A DNA stretch of 64,000 nt from an uncultured Eubacteriales bacterium (GCA_900320085.1 ONRC01000006.1:1-64000); one strand, 5' to 3'; counted from the first letter of the stretch, positions 1 to 8,770 are shown. Program-made: numbers and translations. The notes: generated by a model from the letters alone, not told the origin.

Positions 1-38
1 TCCAATAGTGCTGTCACTATTGTAGGGCATATAGTCGG

Positions 39-1013
39 GTGGCTCAAATATTCGCTGGCATTTTAGCGAATGTGGCTCAAGTACATTTTAGCATTCACAC
101 CGAAGAACATCAAATGGTTGAGTTTAAGGGACACATCAAATACGCAAAGCTTGAAAACCGTCATGTATTGACTGTAAACATGGGAAAGAAAAAACATGGA
201 TTCAATATATGCAGTTGCTGTGGCGGCGCTGAGGTAGCAGATCCCAAAGGCCAAAGAAAAGTAAGGGTCTCCCAGCCGTTCCATAATCGCAGTGCTGTAT
301 GTAACCATCGTTTCATCGAAAAGGAAGTGTTTTTGGGGTATGAGTTTTTGACCGATATGTTTATGCTTGATATCACCTATGATAACACTAACCTTGTTGG
401 AAGAACTATCCCTGAAGAAAGAATCATCCTAAGAACTGCTGTTACAACACTGCTTGAAGCAATAAAAAAGGCAATCTCACTTGAATTGGATATCGACTAT
501 AATGAAATAAATGGAGGATGGATGTCTCGTTCAGATAATGATGGTCTGCTTCATTTGGAATTGTTCTTCTATGATAACCTGACCAGCGGTGCAGGATATT
601 CCTCCCTCATCGGCAGCGTCCTTGATAACGTATTACAACGTGCGCGTTCGGTTCTCAAAGATTGTAATTGTTCCCGCGCCTGTAAGAATTGTTTGGACAA
701 TTACTACAATCAACGAAATCATGATCTCTTTGATCGTCATGTTGGTTTACAACTTTTAGATTATGCTGAAACAGGAGCACTGCCAGAAAAATATGAAAAA
801 GCGAAACAACAGCATTATCTTATTCCTCTAAAGCATTTGATCAGCGAAGAAACAGGAATAAAAGAAGATGAAATTCCTATGCAGTTTGAAGTATTGCCAG
901 CTCTGATTAAAAAGCCAGAGAATGATGGGAAAACAATGTTTGTAAATCCCTATGATTTAACAGACTGGTTACCCAATACTTATTTAACTTATCATCCATT
1001 AGGTACGAGGTGA
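39..1013 (+). CDS. C-terminal part of a DUF1998/MZB helicase-type protein, 5' end missing or broken
   Basis: The 324 residues look like the C-terminal half of helicase-associated DUF1998 proteins (MrfA, DrmB and DruE types), which act on DNA, often in defence or repair. Visible features are a first Cys cluster (CSCC, about residues 58-61, with CNH near 88), then the LGYEFLTD segment. A second cluster, CNCSRACKNC (about 209-218), is followed by LDNYYNQRNHDLFDR, the typical zinc-binding MZB signature. No helicase motor is present. The GTG at 39 is only the first possible start and has no convincing ribosome binding site; an in-frame TAG lies at 6-8. The true 5' part may lie outside the window in another frame, or the gene may be broken. 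The methyltransferase start follows after 4 nt, so the two are probably co-transcribed. The family call is fairly sure; the system type is not. Confidence 0.7.
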   Translation: MAQIFAGILANVAQVHFSIHTEEHQMVEFKGHIKYAKLENRHVLTVNMGKKKHGFNICSCCGGAEVADPKGQRKVRVSQPFHNRSAVCNHRFIEKEVFLGYEFLTDMFMLDITYDNTNLVGRTIPEERIILRTAVTTLLEAIKKAISLELDIDYNEINGGWMSRSDNDGLLHLELFFYDNLTSGAGYSSLIGSVLDNVLQRARSVLKDCNCSRACKNCLDNYYNQRNHDLFDRHVGLQLLDYAETGALPEKYEKAKQQHYLIPLKHLISEETGIKEDEIPMQFEVLPALIKKPENDGKTMFVNPYDLTDWLPNTYLTYHPLGTR

Positions 1014-1017
1014 AAAA

Positions 1018-1857
1018 ATGGGAAAAACACTTTCACCTCTGCGATATCCAGGGGGAAAATCTCAAACTATAAGAAGTGTTCAGCGACTTATAGAAAAGAA
1101 TGAATTTGGACGCAGACTATACGTCGAACCATTTGCAGGAGGATTTGGCGTTGGAATAGCACTGCTTGTAAATAATGTTATTGATCAAGCCATTATTAAT
1201 GACTTAGATCATCATGTATATCATTTTTGGCATTCTGTATTGTACCATACTAATGATATGATCGAGCTTGTAAATAAGACTGAGATAACTTTAGAGGAAC
1301 GTCAAAATCAAAAGGAGATATATAATGACGTTACTTCTACTCCTGTCCAGGATGGATTTGCAACCTTATTTCTAAACCGTGTAAACTATTCAGGAGTTTT
1401 GTTTGCTGGCCCTATCGGAGGCAAAGGCCAGCTTAGTGCATATTCATTAGATTGTCGATTTAATAAGAAGGATATTATCAAAAGAATACAGATTGTTTCA
1501 CAATTGAGAGAACGCATACGATTATATAATCTTGACGCTTGTGAATTAATAACTCATGAGCTGGCAGCCGACAATGCTCACGCTTTCTATAATATCGACC
1601 CACCATATGTTAAGAAAGGTAAATCTCTTTATACTGAGTACTTTACTGAACAAAATCATCGTGAATTTGGTGCTGTGGTTCGTGACAATTTAGCTAATGT
1701 TCCATGGATTATTACCTATGATAACTGTCCTCTCGTGCGAGAGATATACAGAGACTATCTCATAAAAGAATTTGAATTGTATCACAGCGCTCATGACAGA
1801 ACAGTTGGAGCGGAACTGATTATTTCTAACATATCAGAAAAAATGTTTATATGGTGA
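1018..1857 (+). CDS. DNA adenine-N6 methyltransferase, Dam-like (D12 class)
   Basis: A 279-residue protein of normal length for the D12 class. It opens with LRYPGGKSQ (residues 8-16), the N-terminal motif of Dam-type enzymes. The SAM-binding motif FAGGFGVG follows near residue 40, NDLD near 61, and the catalytic DPPY near 194 (IDPPYVKKG). It should transfer a methyl group from S-adenosylmethionine to adenine N6 in a specific DNA site; the site cannot be read from the sequence. The ATG sits 4 nt after the stop of the DUF1998 gene behind GAGGTGAAAAA. The adjacent helicase-type protein suggests a role in self/non-self marking, which is inference. No cognate restriction endonuclease is visible downstream. 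Confidence 0.88.
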   Translation: MGKTLSPLRYPGGKSQTIRSVQRLIEKNEFGRRLYVEPFAGGFGVGIALLVNNVIDQAIINDLDHHVYHFWHSVLYHTNDMIELVNKTEITLEERQNQKEIYNDVTSTPVQDGFATLFLNRVNYSGVLFAGPIGGKGQLSAYSLDCRFNKKDIIKRIQIVSQLRERIRLYNLDACELITHELAADNAHAFYNIDPPYVKKGKSLYTEYFTEQNHREFGAVVRDNLANVPWIITYDNCPLVREIYRDYLIKEFELYHSAHDRTVGAELIISNISEKMFIW

Positions 1858-1883
1858 TTTATGAGTCCATGATCATATCCAAA

Positions 1884-1913
1884 AGCCGAACGGTGTAAAC
1901 TTGTCGTTCGGCT
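1884..1913. terminator. Hairpin between convergent genes
   Basis: A 9-bp perfect stem AGCCGAACG/CGTTCGGCT with a 12-nt loop lies between the convergent methyltransferase and TPR genes. It has no clear T tract on either side, so a terminator role is only plausible. Confidence 0.4.
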
Positions 1914-2027
1914 CCATAAAGTCCCAGTTATATCACGGAGGACTTATTTCAGATATATTCTCGCACTGCTATCCTCGGATAGTAAGATTACATTGTCAAC
2001 GACTACCATTCATAGTTGAAATGTAAC

Positions 2028-3116
2028 TTATGATTGCGTTTTATTCTCCATAACATCTCTGAGACTCAGCATGTTGGCAATTTTAGATAGCTTTTCAATT
2101 GCCTTTTCTTTTTCCGGCTCGGAAATGCTTGATTCTTCAGACAATCCTTCTTCCATCTCAAGCATAATCTTCCGTGCTTCTATCGTTTTTCGATAAGATA
2201 CGCTTGTTCTTCCTTCGTTTATCAACAATCTGTCAGCCGTCTGATATGCGGTCAGTATGTCGGTAATCTCACTGCTATCCATTATCTTTCCCGCTTGACG
2301 GGCAATAATACGTTTAGCGTCCAACGACAAAGCTAAAATATAATAGAGATAGCCAACTGAAACTGTAGGTTGATCTTGAACAGATGTTAACAAGCCTTTT
2401 CTTGCGAATTTTTCAGCTTCGTCGTACTCTCCAAGTTCTAAATAGTAATCGGCCAGTTTCATACAACATTGAGGTGCGACTGCTACGTTCTTAACACCAT
2501 TCAGCAACGCCGATAACGCATCCTGATATTCATTCTGATTCTGATGCAACTCAGCTTCCGCTACGTAAGCACGCTCTTCATGTGGTATGTACTTCTTGAA
2601 GTCTTCTATCAGTTTCTTCGCTTCTTCAATATTGGTTAAATAAGTATCAATACTCTTAACGGACCCCATGCTGTCCTTGAGATAATCAATAACGAAGACA
2701 AAAGTACGCCATGTCCAATATTTTCTGTCAATAGTATTTAGCTTTTCAATCCCATATTGGCACATTTCAATGTCTCCGATCTCTTGTGAATACTTGATGA
2801 GATCGGCAATCAAATCTGTGCTCATTGGATAGGTCTCCACGCCTATTAACGCTATAGAGGCTGCAAATGGTTCGCAATCCTGTCGGCTGAATTCTACCGT
2901 AAGATTGTGAAAATCGATCTCCGACCCACGAATCAGTTCAATAGTCTTCTCATCTTCAGGTTTGTCTGATTCTGCGATCCATCGATTGTAGTTGTCTTGA
3001 ATGTATCTGTACAACTCTCTGGGGTTGTTGGCATTTCGCATCAAAGCATTACGTATTTCTGAGATAGAAGAATAGGATAGAGTCTCGCTTTGGGTCTCTT
3101 CTATATGTTCGCTCAT
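2028..3116 (-). CDS. TPR-like helical repeat protein of unknown function
   Basis: A 362-residue soluble protein without signal peptide or membrane segment. It is mainly amphipathic helices, with TPR-like pairs in the middle, for example LADYYLELGEYDEAEKFA near residue 220 and a preceding ELHQNQNEYQDALSAL. Helical repeats of this kind normally mediate protein-protein contacts. The start was set at the Met of MSEHIEE because AAAGGAGTG lies at good spacing; an upstream in-frame Met 18 codons earlier has no such site. It follows the phosphoesterase gene by 59 nt on the same strand, so the two form an operon. A role as scaffold or sensor for the phosphoesterase is inference. Confidence 0.7.
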   Translation of the reverse strand: MSEHIEETQSETLSYSSISEIRNALMRNANNPRELYRYIQDNYNRWIAESDKPEDEKTIELIRGSEIDFHNLTVEFSRQDCEPFAASIALIGVETYPMSTDLIADLIKYSQEIGDIEMCQYGIEKLNTIDRKYWTWRTFVFVIDYLKDSMGSVKSIDTYLTNIEEAKKLIEDFKKYIPHEERAYVAEAELHQNQNEYQDALSALLNGVKNVAVAPQCCMKLADYYLELGEYDEAEKFARKGLLTSVQDQPTVSVGYLYYILALSLDAKRIIARQAGKIMDSSEITDILTAYQTADRLLINEGRTSVSYRKTIEARKIMLEMEEGLSEESSISEPEKEKAIEKLSKIANMLSLRDVMENKTQS

Positions 3117-3175
3117 TTTATCCACTCCTTTTTTCGTTACCGTAGCCCAGATACAACTGAAAAGAATCAATCAAG

Positions 3176-4597
3176 TTATTTACCATTTCTTAAAATGTTA
3201 TCACGAAGACGATTTCGTGGCAGTGGGCCACTTGCCCCTTTCTCCATCGATATAGATGGATAGTCAGACCGCTTAGGTAGCCCTTTCGTAGTTTGGTCAG
3301 ACGTCTCATTTTTCTTGTTTTCTCGCTCTTCATTATTAACTTCTGAATCATCAGCCTCCTTAATCTTGTTTGTTACAGGTGATGTATCTATTCTGATATT
3401 AGGTAACGGAATATTTATTACCTCTGACATCCAATGCTGTTCACCAGAAGCTGATCTCACAAGAAAATACGATGTGATATAGCATTCCAACGAATTATCA
3501 TCTTTTTTCTTAATAACTCCATGGTCAAAGCCATACTGAGTATAGTTCCCAAAATTCTTGAACATCACTCCTGCTTGGATCTGCCTAATATCCGCTGGTG
3601 TTGTGTTTTCTCCGATCTTAAAGCGTTTATACTTAGCTTGATGAGAATGGCCGCAGAGATAAATACCCGATTTACAGTTTTGCATTGCTGTCTTTAGAGC
3701 TTCTTTTGTCCCTTTAGAAAGGTACTGATAACCATGATGCCCAACAAAAATAGTTAGTTCTGTGTCTGTGGCTTTAATTCTGGATAACTCTCTGAGTCCC
3801 TCCTTTGATAGTGATAATCGACCGCCCCCTTCTTCACTATAGTCCTCTTCATCGATAACTAATTCACCATCATCTTCAAAGCGTTGTTGCTGTTTTGCAA
3901 GCTCGATCTGTATTTTTGCAGCTTCAACATGATCTCCGTTCGCAGTTGCTTTCTCCAACTTATCTTTTAAGCTCATTTGTCTATCTCGATAATCTTTGCC
4001 GCGTATAGTCTGTCCAGCAATCAAGCCAGTATTTATTAGAACAAATTTGATCGAGCATTGGAGATCGTTTTTACCCATATATGGAACCTGCTGAACTTCA
4101 TACAGCACTTGGTTTTGTTCTGGAGGCTCTTGGTTGAAGCTTTGAAACTTCATTTGCTGAGAAAACAAGAAAAAATCCTCGTAAGCGCCTTTATAAAGTA
4201 GCACCCTTTCTTCAGTATTGAGTGAAAACTCCCCCTGTGTTGATGCTTCCCTCTGAATTGATGCCTCTTTTCCTTTTTTTAGAACAATATCTTTCCGAGT
4301 ACAGTAAGTATTGAAAGAGCCGGTTTTCTTCATTTGTGCCGAGCGATCCAAGTCGTGATTACCTGGGACAACTAAGGTATATTGTGAACCTGGGATAGAT
4401 TTCAGATACTGCTTATATCTTTCCACTTCATCTTGTATCAGCTTACCACGGTTAAACAAATCGCCAGAAATAATAAGGCAGTCAGCGTGTATATCTTTAT
4501 CTGCTATTAGCGTTTTTATCTGTTCCCGAAAAAGTCCGTAACCAACGGACTCTGTGTCAAAATGGAGATCAGAAATATGGAGAAACGAAAATGGCAT
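3176..4597 (-). CDS. Calcineurin-like metallophosphoesterase with long variable C-terminal region
   Basis: 473 residues. The metallophosphatase motifs are present in order: ISDLHFD (residues 7-13), SGDLFNRG (near 45), VPGNHDLD (near 78), VGHHGY (near 285) and CGHSHQAK (near 315). These are the residues that bind the two catalytic metals in this superfamily. A charged insert lies between GNHD and GHH, and a hydrophilic, probably disordered tail follows residue about 410. Substrate is unknown; relatives cut nucleic acid ends, cyclic nucleotides or phosphoproteins. It has no signal peptide. It leads an operon with the TPR protein, under a near-consensus promoter, inside AT-rich accessory DNA. 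Confidence 0.82.
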   Translation of the reverse strand: MPFSFLHISDLHFDTESVGYGLFREQIKTLIADKDIHADCLIISGDLFNRGKLIQDEVERYKQYLKSIPGSQYTLVVPGNHDLDRSAQMKKTGSFNTYCTRKDIVLKKGKEASIQREASTQGEFSLNTEERVLLYKGAYEDFFLFSQQMKFQSFNQEPPEQNQVLYEVQQVPYMGKNDLQCSIKFVLINTGLIAGQTIRGKDYRDRQMSLKDKLEKATANGDHVEAAKIQIELAKQQQRFEDDGELVIDEEDYSEEGGGRLSLSKEGLRELSRIKATDTELTIFVGHHGYQYLSKGTKEALKTAMQNCKSGIYLCGHSHQAKYKRFKIGENTTPADIRQIQAGVMFKNFGNYTQYGFDHGVIKKKDDNSLECYITSYFLVRSASGEQHWMSEVINIPLPNIRIDTSPVTNKIKEADDSEVNNEERENKKNETSDQTTKGLPKRSDYPSISMEKGASGPLPRNRLRDNILRNGK

Positions 4598-4647
4598 ATG
4601 ATCACCTTCTCTATGCCCATAGTATGAATAAGGAATTAACCAAATCT

Positions 4648-4676
4648 ATTATATTCTGCCTTCAGTATACTGTCAA
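4648..4676 (-). promoter_or_regulatory. Sigma-A-type promoter of the phosphoesterase-TPR operon
   Basis: On the minus strand TTGACA (4676-4671) and TATAAT (4653-4648) are separated by exactly 17 nt, about 50 nt upstream of the phosphoesterase ATG. Both hexamers match the consensus fully. The rest of the 4598-4803 gap shows no gene. Confidence 0.8.
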
Positions 4677-4803
4677 GGCATTTTTCGCTATATGCATCCA
4701 GTACTCGTAGCAAAGTTACCACTTAATTTGTGCGGTAGTATGTGTATGTGGGAAAAAGTGTACTATATTACAAAGAAGATGCCTTTTTAAAAAGTTATTT
4801 CGT

Positions 4804-6468
4804 CTATCTTATATATGTTGCCTTGTCTTTTTGATTCTTAAGCAGTTGCATGTTTTGAGTTTGTCTGGTTTCTTCTTCCAATATCCGTGCTGCCTCCCTC
4901 AAACTTTCCTCATATTTCTCAAAGCTGATCTTATCGTGAATTTCGGATCGAATCTCATCCCGTGCCTGCTGCTCCAATTCCGGGCGGATAGCTTTTCGGA
5001 TTTTGAGCAGGGAAGCTTGATCGTAATTCCTGGACTTAACGGCCAATTCAGTAAACCTCTGCTTTCCTTTCCTGATTTTGGCGTCCAGTGCAGCGTTGAT
5101 TGCCGTGATGTGGTCATTTGAAGCTGCTTTTTCCGCGATCATGTGCTGTATCTCCTGAATGTCTTTTGCTTTTTCTCCACCCGCTTTTTGAAGGATAGCG
5201 TTTTCCTGCTCCTGTAAAACAATGATTTCGGAATCCAGACGATCAACTTCATCAGAAAGCGTATGCCGTTTCAAAAAGCTCATGATCGGAAGCGCATCCT
5301 TCTCCCTTTGAAGTCTGTTTCTCGTTTTGATCTTATCTTTGATTCTTTTCCGAATCAGGTCGTATTCATCGCAAAGCCGCTTTGCCCAGGCAATATAGAC
5401 CTCGTCCTGCTCCAGTTTTACTCGGTTATGCAGCTTCCCGTATATGAAAACGATCACGTTCTTCCGAATCATTTCCATCTCGCGGGCAATGCCTTCTATG
5501 ATCGGCTTTACCGCCTGCATGAGCTTTTCCACCCATTCTTTCAGCTTTCGCAGGAGAGCATTGTCCTTCCTGATTTGCCTGTTCAGTTCACACCGTTCGG
5601 ATATGCCGCCTTCTTTCTCCAAAATTCGGGCGGCAGTTCCTTCATGAATGGTAGGCTGTTCTTCAATACCACGCTCCACGTTGCTGCGATGGTCGATTCG
5701 TTCATCGTGACCGGCGTTTTCCAAATGCCGATTAACCACATTCGCCCATGCAGCCCGCCATTTCTCCAATTGTTCTTCGCTGTTCCATCGTTCCGTGATG
5801 GGATTCTGCCGCCCGAATTTGGTACTCTTGGGATTTTTACTCGTTCGGGTATAACCTTGAGCTTCGGCAATGGATGGAGCCATGTATACCTTTTTCTTGC
5901 CCACAAGATAAGGATACTGTTTCTCCCACCTATCGGCTTGTGCCGCCTTATATTCCGTACTGGTAAACCCTTTTTCTTCCCCGTTGCGAACGCAAAGGTA
6001 TTCCTTTTCCGTCTTGTTCTGCCAAGTCCCGTCCTGGTTCAAGGGCCGCACGGTCAGCAGAACATGAGCATGGGGATTTTTCCCGTCCGTATCGTGGATG
6101 GCAACCTGCGCGCACATCCCGTCGGAAACAAAATGCTCTTGGATATATTCGGTCATGATTGCAATCCATTCTTTCTGGTCCAACTCAATCGGCAGGGCCA
6201 GAATCATTTCCCGCGCCAACCGGCTGTCCTTGGATTTTTCGGCGGCTTCCACCGCGTTCCACAGCTTTTCCTTGTCCTGCCATTCTGCCGGTGCCGTGGG
6301 AGGAAGGAATACCTGATCCCACACCAAGCCCTGTTTCTTCGTGTAATCGTGTTGAATCCCGTCGTAGTCGTTATAAATGGCCGCACACCCGATATAGGCG
6401 GCAGCGGCGCAGGCAGACCGTCCTTCTCCCCGCGTGATGATCTTTACTTCGTTATGGTAGATCGCCAT
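4804..6468 (-). CDS. mobL: MobA/MobL family relaxase (MOBQ)
   Basis: 554 residues. The N-terminal relaxase domain (about 1-230) begins MAIYHNEVKI and has Tyr25 in the AAYIG context, matching the nicking tyrosine of RSF1010 MobA. The metal-binding motif follows as HDTDGKNPHAHVLLT near residue 137. WRAAWANVVNRHLENAGHDERIDHR is split across about 220-250 as in MobA/MobL relatives. The rest is Lys/Glu-rich coiled coil. It should nick the plasmid strand at oriT and pilot it into the recipient. The start is the Met of MAIYHNE, preceded by GAGGAGGAAGG; the longer upstream reading frame is unsupported. An oriT-like site lies about 375 bp upstream. Confidence 0.93.
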   Translation of the reverse strand: MAIYHNEVKIITRGEGRSACAAAAYIGCAAIYNDYDGIQHDYTKKQGLVWDQVFLPPTAPAEWQDKEKLWNAVEAAEKSKDSRLAREMILALPIELDQKEWIAIMTEYIQEHFVSDGMCAQVAIHDTDGKNPHAHVLLTVRPLNQDGTWQNKTEKEYLCVRNGEEKGFTSTEYKAAQADRWEKQYPYLVGKKKVYMAPSIAEAQGYTRTSKNPKSTKFGRQNPITERWNSEEQLEKWRAAWANVVNRHLENAGHDERIDHRSNVERGIEEQPTIHEGTAARILEKEGGISERCELNRQIRKDNALLRKLKEWVEKLMQAVKPIIEGIAREMEMIRKNVIVFIYGKLHNRVKLEQDEVYIAWAKRLCDEYDLIRKRIKDKIKTRNRLQREKDALPIMSFLKRHTLSDEVDRLDSEIIVLQEQENAILQKAGGEKAKDIQEIQHMIAEKAASNDHITAINAALDAKIRKGKQRFTELAVKSRNYDQASLLKIRKAIRPELEQQARDEIRSEIHDKISFEKYEESLREAARILEEETRQTQNMQLLKNQKDKATYIR

Positions 6469-6925
6469 TTCGTTCCTTCCTCCTCTCTGGCTCCGCAGAG
6501 CCTTTTTCTGGTTCTCTTTCGCAAAAATGAAGGTCAGCCTGAAAAGCTGACAAGCGAAAGCAAATGCTTGCATTTGCCGAGCGAAGCCTCGCGTTGCAAA
6601 GCAAGGCGCGGCCGAAAAGAAACGATGCCCGCAGGTATCCACCTTCCGGCAAAGCTGCCAGTGGCAGGTTTGCCCATGCAGTTGGCAGGCATGAGCATCA
6701 TGCCGGAATCTGCTGAAGGCAGAGTCCAGCTGCGCAGCCGATGCTCGTTCTGTCTCCGGTCAGAACGACATTGGCTGAAAGGCGTCCGCAGACGCCGCAT
6801 CCCCCTCGGAGAGCGCACAGCCCGACCAACGGGAGGGATACCACCGCCCGAAGGGTGGTGAGTAAGTGCGCCCTTCGGGAGATAAGAAACGGAGCGCCCC
6901 AGGTTTCCCTGAAACGCCCCGTTCG
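6469..6925. other. Non-coding leader between relaxase gene and oriT, rich in short palindromes
   Basis: This 457-bp stretch has no convincing gene. Short inverted repeats are visible: GCAAATG/CATTTGC near 6558-6576, CTGCCA/TGGCAG at 6656-6668, and GGCGTC/GACGCC at 6781-6796. The oriT-like hairpin and nic core lie at its right end. It probably holds the transfer origin and the promoter of the relaxase gene. Confidence 0.55.
6840..6874 (+). other. oriT: Predicted origin of transfer (oriT) with RSF1010-like nic core
   Basis: A hairpin ACCACC (6840-6845) / GGTGGT (6854-6859) is followed after 3 nt by TAAGTGCGCCCT (6863-6874). The same 12-nt core, downstream of an inverted repeat, is the nic region of RSF1010/R1162-type MOBQ plasmids, where cleavage falls between TAAGTGCG and CCCT. 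By analogy the nick would be between 6870 and 6871. The neighbouring relaxase belongs to the matching family. The sequence match is direct; activity is inferred. Confidence 0.82.
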
Positions 6926-7132
6926 TCAGTTCAGTTTACGTTCCAATTCACGTTCCAACTCCGTCAAATCCATTCCTCCGGCAGTCGGAAACACCTTCTC
7001 CAGGATCGCTCCTTCCTGGATCAGTCGCCTCGTCCGGGCTTTCCGTTCCTTCACCCGGTCACGAGCCTGGGCTTCTTCCAGCCGGTGCTGGGCTTGGAGC
7101 AATCTCTTCTCGTTTTCTGTCACAATCCTCAC
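6926..7132 (-). CDS. Small DUF3847-like protein of mobile elements
   Basis: 68 residues, highly charged and helical. The segment RKARTRRLIQEGAILEKVFP resembles the conserved core of DUF3847 proteins, which are common beside relaxase genes in plasmids and transposons of Bacillota; their function is not established. It lies between the oriT-like site and the partition genes, on the same strand as the relaxase. The first start is GTG at 7132, with a second GTG three codons later that sits closer to GAGG; which one is used is uncertain. It may help assemble the relaxosome, which is only inference from position. Confidence 0.62.
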   Translation of the reverse strand: MRIVTENEKRLLQAQHRLEEAQARDRVKERKARTRRLIQEGAILEKVFPTAGGMDLTELERELERKLN

Positions 7133-7299
7133 TTCTCTCTATTGAAATACTTGGTTTGTTTCTATATCTCAAGTTCTTTTCTGCCTTATTTCCGAAATAC
7201 AGCAGAAAAATAGCGATGCTGTTTGTTCGGATGGAAAGTGACAGCACCGCTTTCAAGAATCCTGCCAATAAGGGCTTGAGGTATTCAGCTTTGGCAGGA

Positions 7300-7734
7300 T
7301 CAGAAATTGTCTGCGAAGGATAAAGCGTCATCCAGGGAGGCTTCGTGTTTGTTGTTTTCGCTGGATGCCTCATCACTCTCCGGGGTAAAAGACTGCGGAC
7401 TCACTGCAATCTGTCCGTTCCCGGCCGCTGATTGAAGCAGCCCAATGAGCGTATTCAGAATCACCATCGGCATGGCTTCCTTCGCACCTTTCTCCACCGC
7501 GTCCAAGACCGATTGCAGAAAAGCATCTTCCTTCTCTCGGGTTTCCAGATAGGGATCAGCTTCTGCCCGTTCTGCTCGCCCGAAATAGTCGTTGACGGCT
7601 ATCACCACTGCCCGGCTGTATGATTTGTACTTCTTTCTGTCCATGCGCTGTAAATACTCCCAGGCTTCCCGATCATCCGGATTCGCCAGATTCAGCCGGA
7701 TATTTGTATTGATCGTTTCCCGTTCCTTCACCAT
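7300..7734 (-). CDS. Putative ParR-like partner of the ParM homologue
   Basis: 144 residues. The N-terminal part (INTNIRLNLANPDDREAWEYLQRMD) resembles the ribbon-helix-helix type start of small DNA-binding partition proteins. A helical middle and an acidic, probably disordered tail follow. The ATG overlaps the stop of the parM gene (ATG at 7734-7732, TGA at 7730-7728), the usual parM-parR arrangement. In such systems the second protein binds the centromere and caps the actin-like filament. The start at MVKERET was chosen because of this overlap; an upstream in-frame Met lies inside parM. Family assignment rests mostly on context. Confidence 0.65.
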   Translation of the reverse strand: MVKERETINTNIRLNLANPDDREAWEYLQRMDRKKYKSYSRAVVIAVNDYFGRAERAEADPYLETREKEDAFLQSVLDAVEKGAKEAMPMVILNTLIGLLQSAAGNGQIAVSPQSFTPESDEASSENNKHEASLDDALSFADNF

Positions 7735-8681
7735 ACGGCAATCCCTGCCTTTGTCAACTTCCGCTTTGCCATCATCTCGTATCCTTTGGCTGTGGCACAT
7801 ACGTCGTCGTTGATGATGACACGCTTTGGATCATATTCCGCAAAGTTCCGAATCAGGCAGGCACCGCCGCCAACCACAAACAGCCGCATCAATTCCGGGT
7901 TGTATTCGTGTTCCCGCAGCTTACGGAAAATGCCTTGCACATATGCTGTCGCCGTCTGCTGGATGGAAGCCAGGAATCTTTCGCTGATTTCCGCCGTTCC
8001 AAAGCGGAATACCCTTTCGATCACCAATTCATCTGCCTCTACACCGAATTGCTTCATCAGATTTTCTTTCACTGCCAGCATGCACTGGTTGACGCCAAAC
8101 TTTTCCGTATAGCATTTCTGCTCCTGGGGCATCCGGTCATTGATGTACATCACATTCATGGTGCCGTTGCCAATATCCGCTAACATGTTCACCCCGTTGA
8201 ATTCTCCCAGCCTGTTTGCCACCGCCGCAAAGCCTTGAGGAAATACATCCGCGCCTGTGAATTGGACGTGATAATCCTTCCCGTTGAAGGAGAAGTCAGC
8301 CGATTCATTTTGCAGCAGATACTTCCGAAAGTTCTCCCGCTGTTCCCGTACCCAGGTCAGGGGCAAGCCAGCGGCAATATGCACTTTTGCGGAGTACACC
8401 TTCCGAATATTCATTTCCCGTGCGATGGCTGCCAGGGTCAGGATATAATAGTCCTCATCCTGAATCTTGTCGGCAATAAACTCCTTATGGCCTTCTCCGA
8501 TCTTGAAGTACCGGCCCCCATAGACCAACAGATTGTTCTTGAAGGTCGGTTCGGAATTATAGGCCACCACGCCCGTCTTGAAACAGGTATTGACCGTTTT
8601 CATGTTGCCAAATCCGTGGTCAATCGCAGTGACCAGTATCTTTTCCTCTGTTCCAAAGTTGTTGTTTATCGTTTCTTTCAT
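7728..8681 (-). CDS. parM: ParM/StbA-type actin-like plasmid segregation ATPase
   Basis: 317 residues, the usual size. Actin-fold motifs are visible: AIDHGFGNMKT (about 19-29, phosphate 1), LADIGNGTMNVMYI (about 166-179, phosphate 2) and FVVGGGACLI (about 272-281, adenosine). The protein should polymerise with ATP and push plasmid copies apart. AAAGGAAAGC lies upstream of the ATG. A terminator separates it from tnpV upstream, so it has its own transcript. A centromere is expected in 8682-8735, but no clear iterons were seen there. Its presence indicates that this module came from a plasmid. Confidence 0.85.
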   Translation of the reverse strand: MKETINNNFGTEEKILVTAIDHGFGNMKTVNTCFKTGVVAYNSEPTFKNNLLVYGGRYFKIGEGHKEFIADKIQDEDYYILTLAAIAREMNIRKVYSAKVHIAAGLPLTWVREQRENFRKYLLQNESADFSFNGKDYHVQFTGADVFPQGFAAVANRLGEFNGVNMLADIGNGTMNVMYINDRMPQEQKCYTEKFGVNQCMLAVKENLMKQFGVEADELVIERVFRFGTAEISERFLASIQQTATAYVQGIFRKLREHEYNPELMRLFVVGGGACLIRNFAEYDPKRVIINDDVCATAKGYEMMAKRKLTKAGIAVW

Positions 8682-8734
8682 ATGCTTTCCTTTCCGCCAT
8701 ATAGATCGGCTTTCAAATTGATAATTGGGTATAG

Positions 8735-8770
8735 AAAAAGCCGTCAGGCTTGAAAATCTTCCTGACGGCT
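8735..8770 (-). terminator. Rho-independent terminator downstream of tnpV
   Basis: The stem GCCGTCAGG/CCTGACGGC (8740-8748 with 8761-8769) is followed on the minus strand by a T run. It lies between the tnpV stop and the parM start. Confidence 0.75.

Noticed and set aside
1..1857. Complete DISARM system
   Set aside because: Only a DUF1998 C-terminal part and a short D12 adenine methylase are visible. The drmA helicase, drmC phospholipase-like gene and the large DISARM methylases are absent, so the name is not justified.
5263..6861. Long plus-strand frame opposite the relaxase gene
   Set aside because: It has no start signal, contains low-complexity Pro/Phe-rich text and mirrors a clear MobA/MobL gene; it is an antisense shadow.
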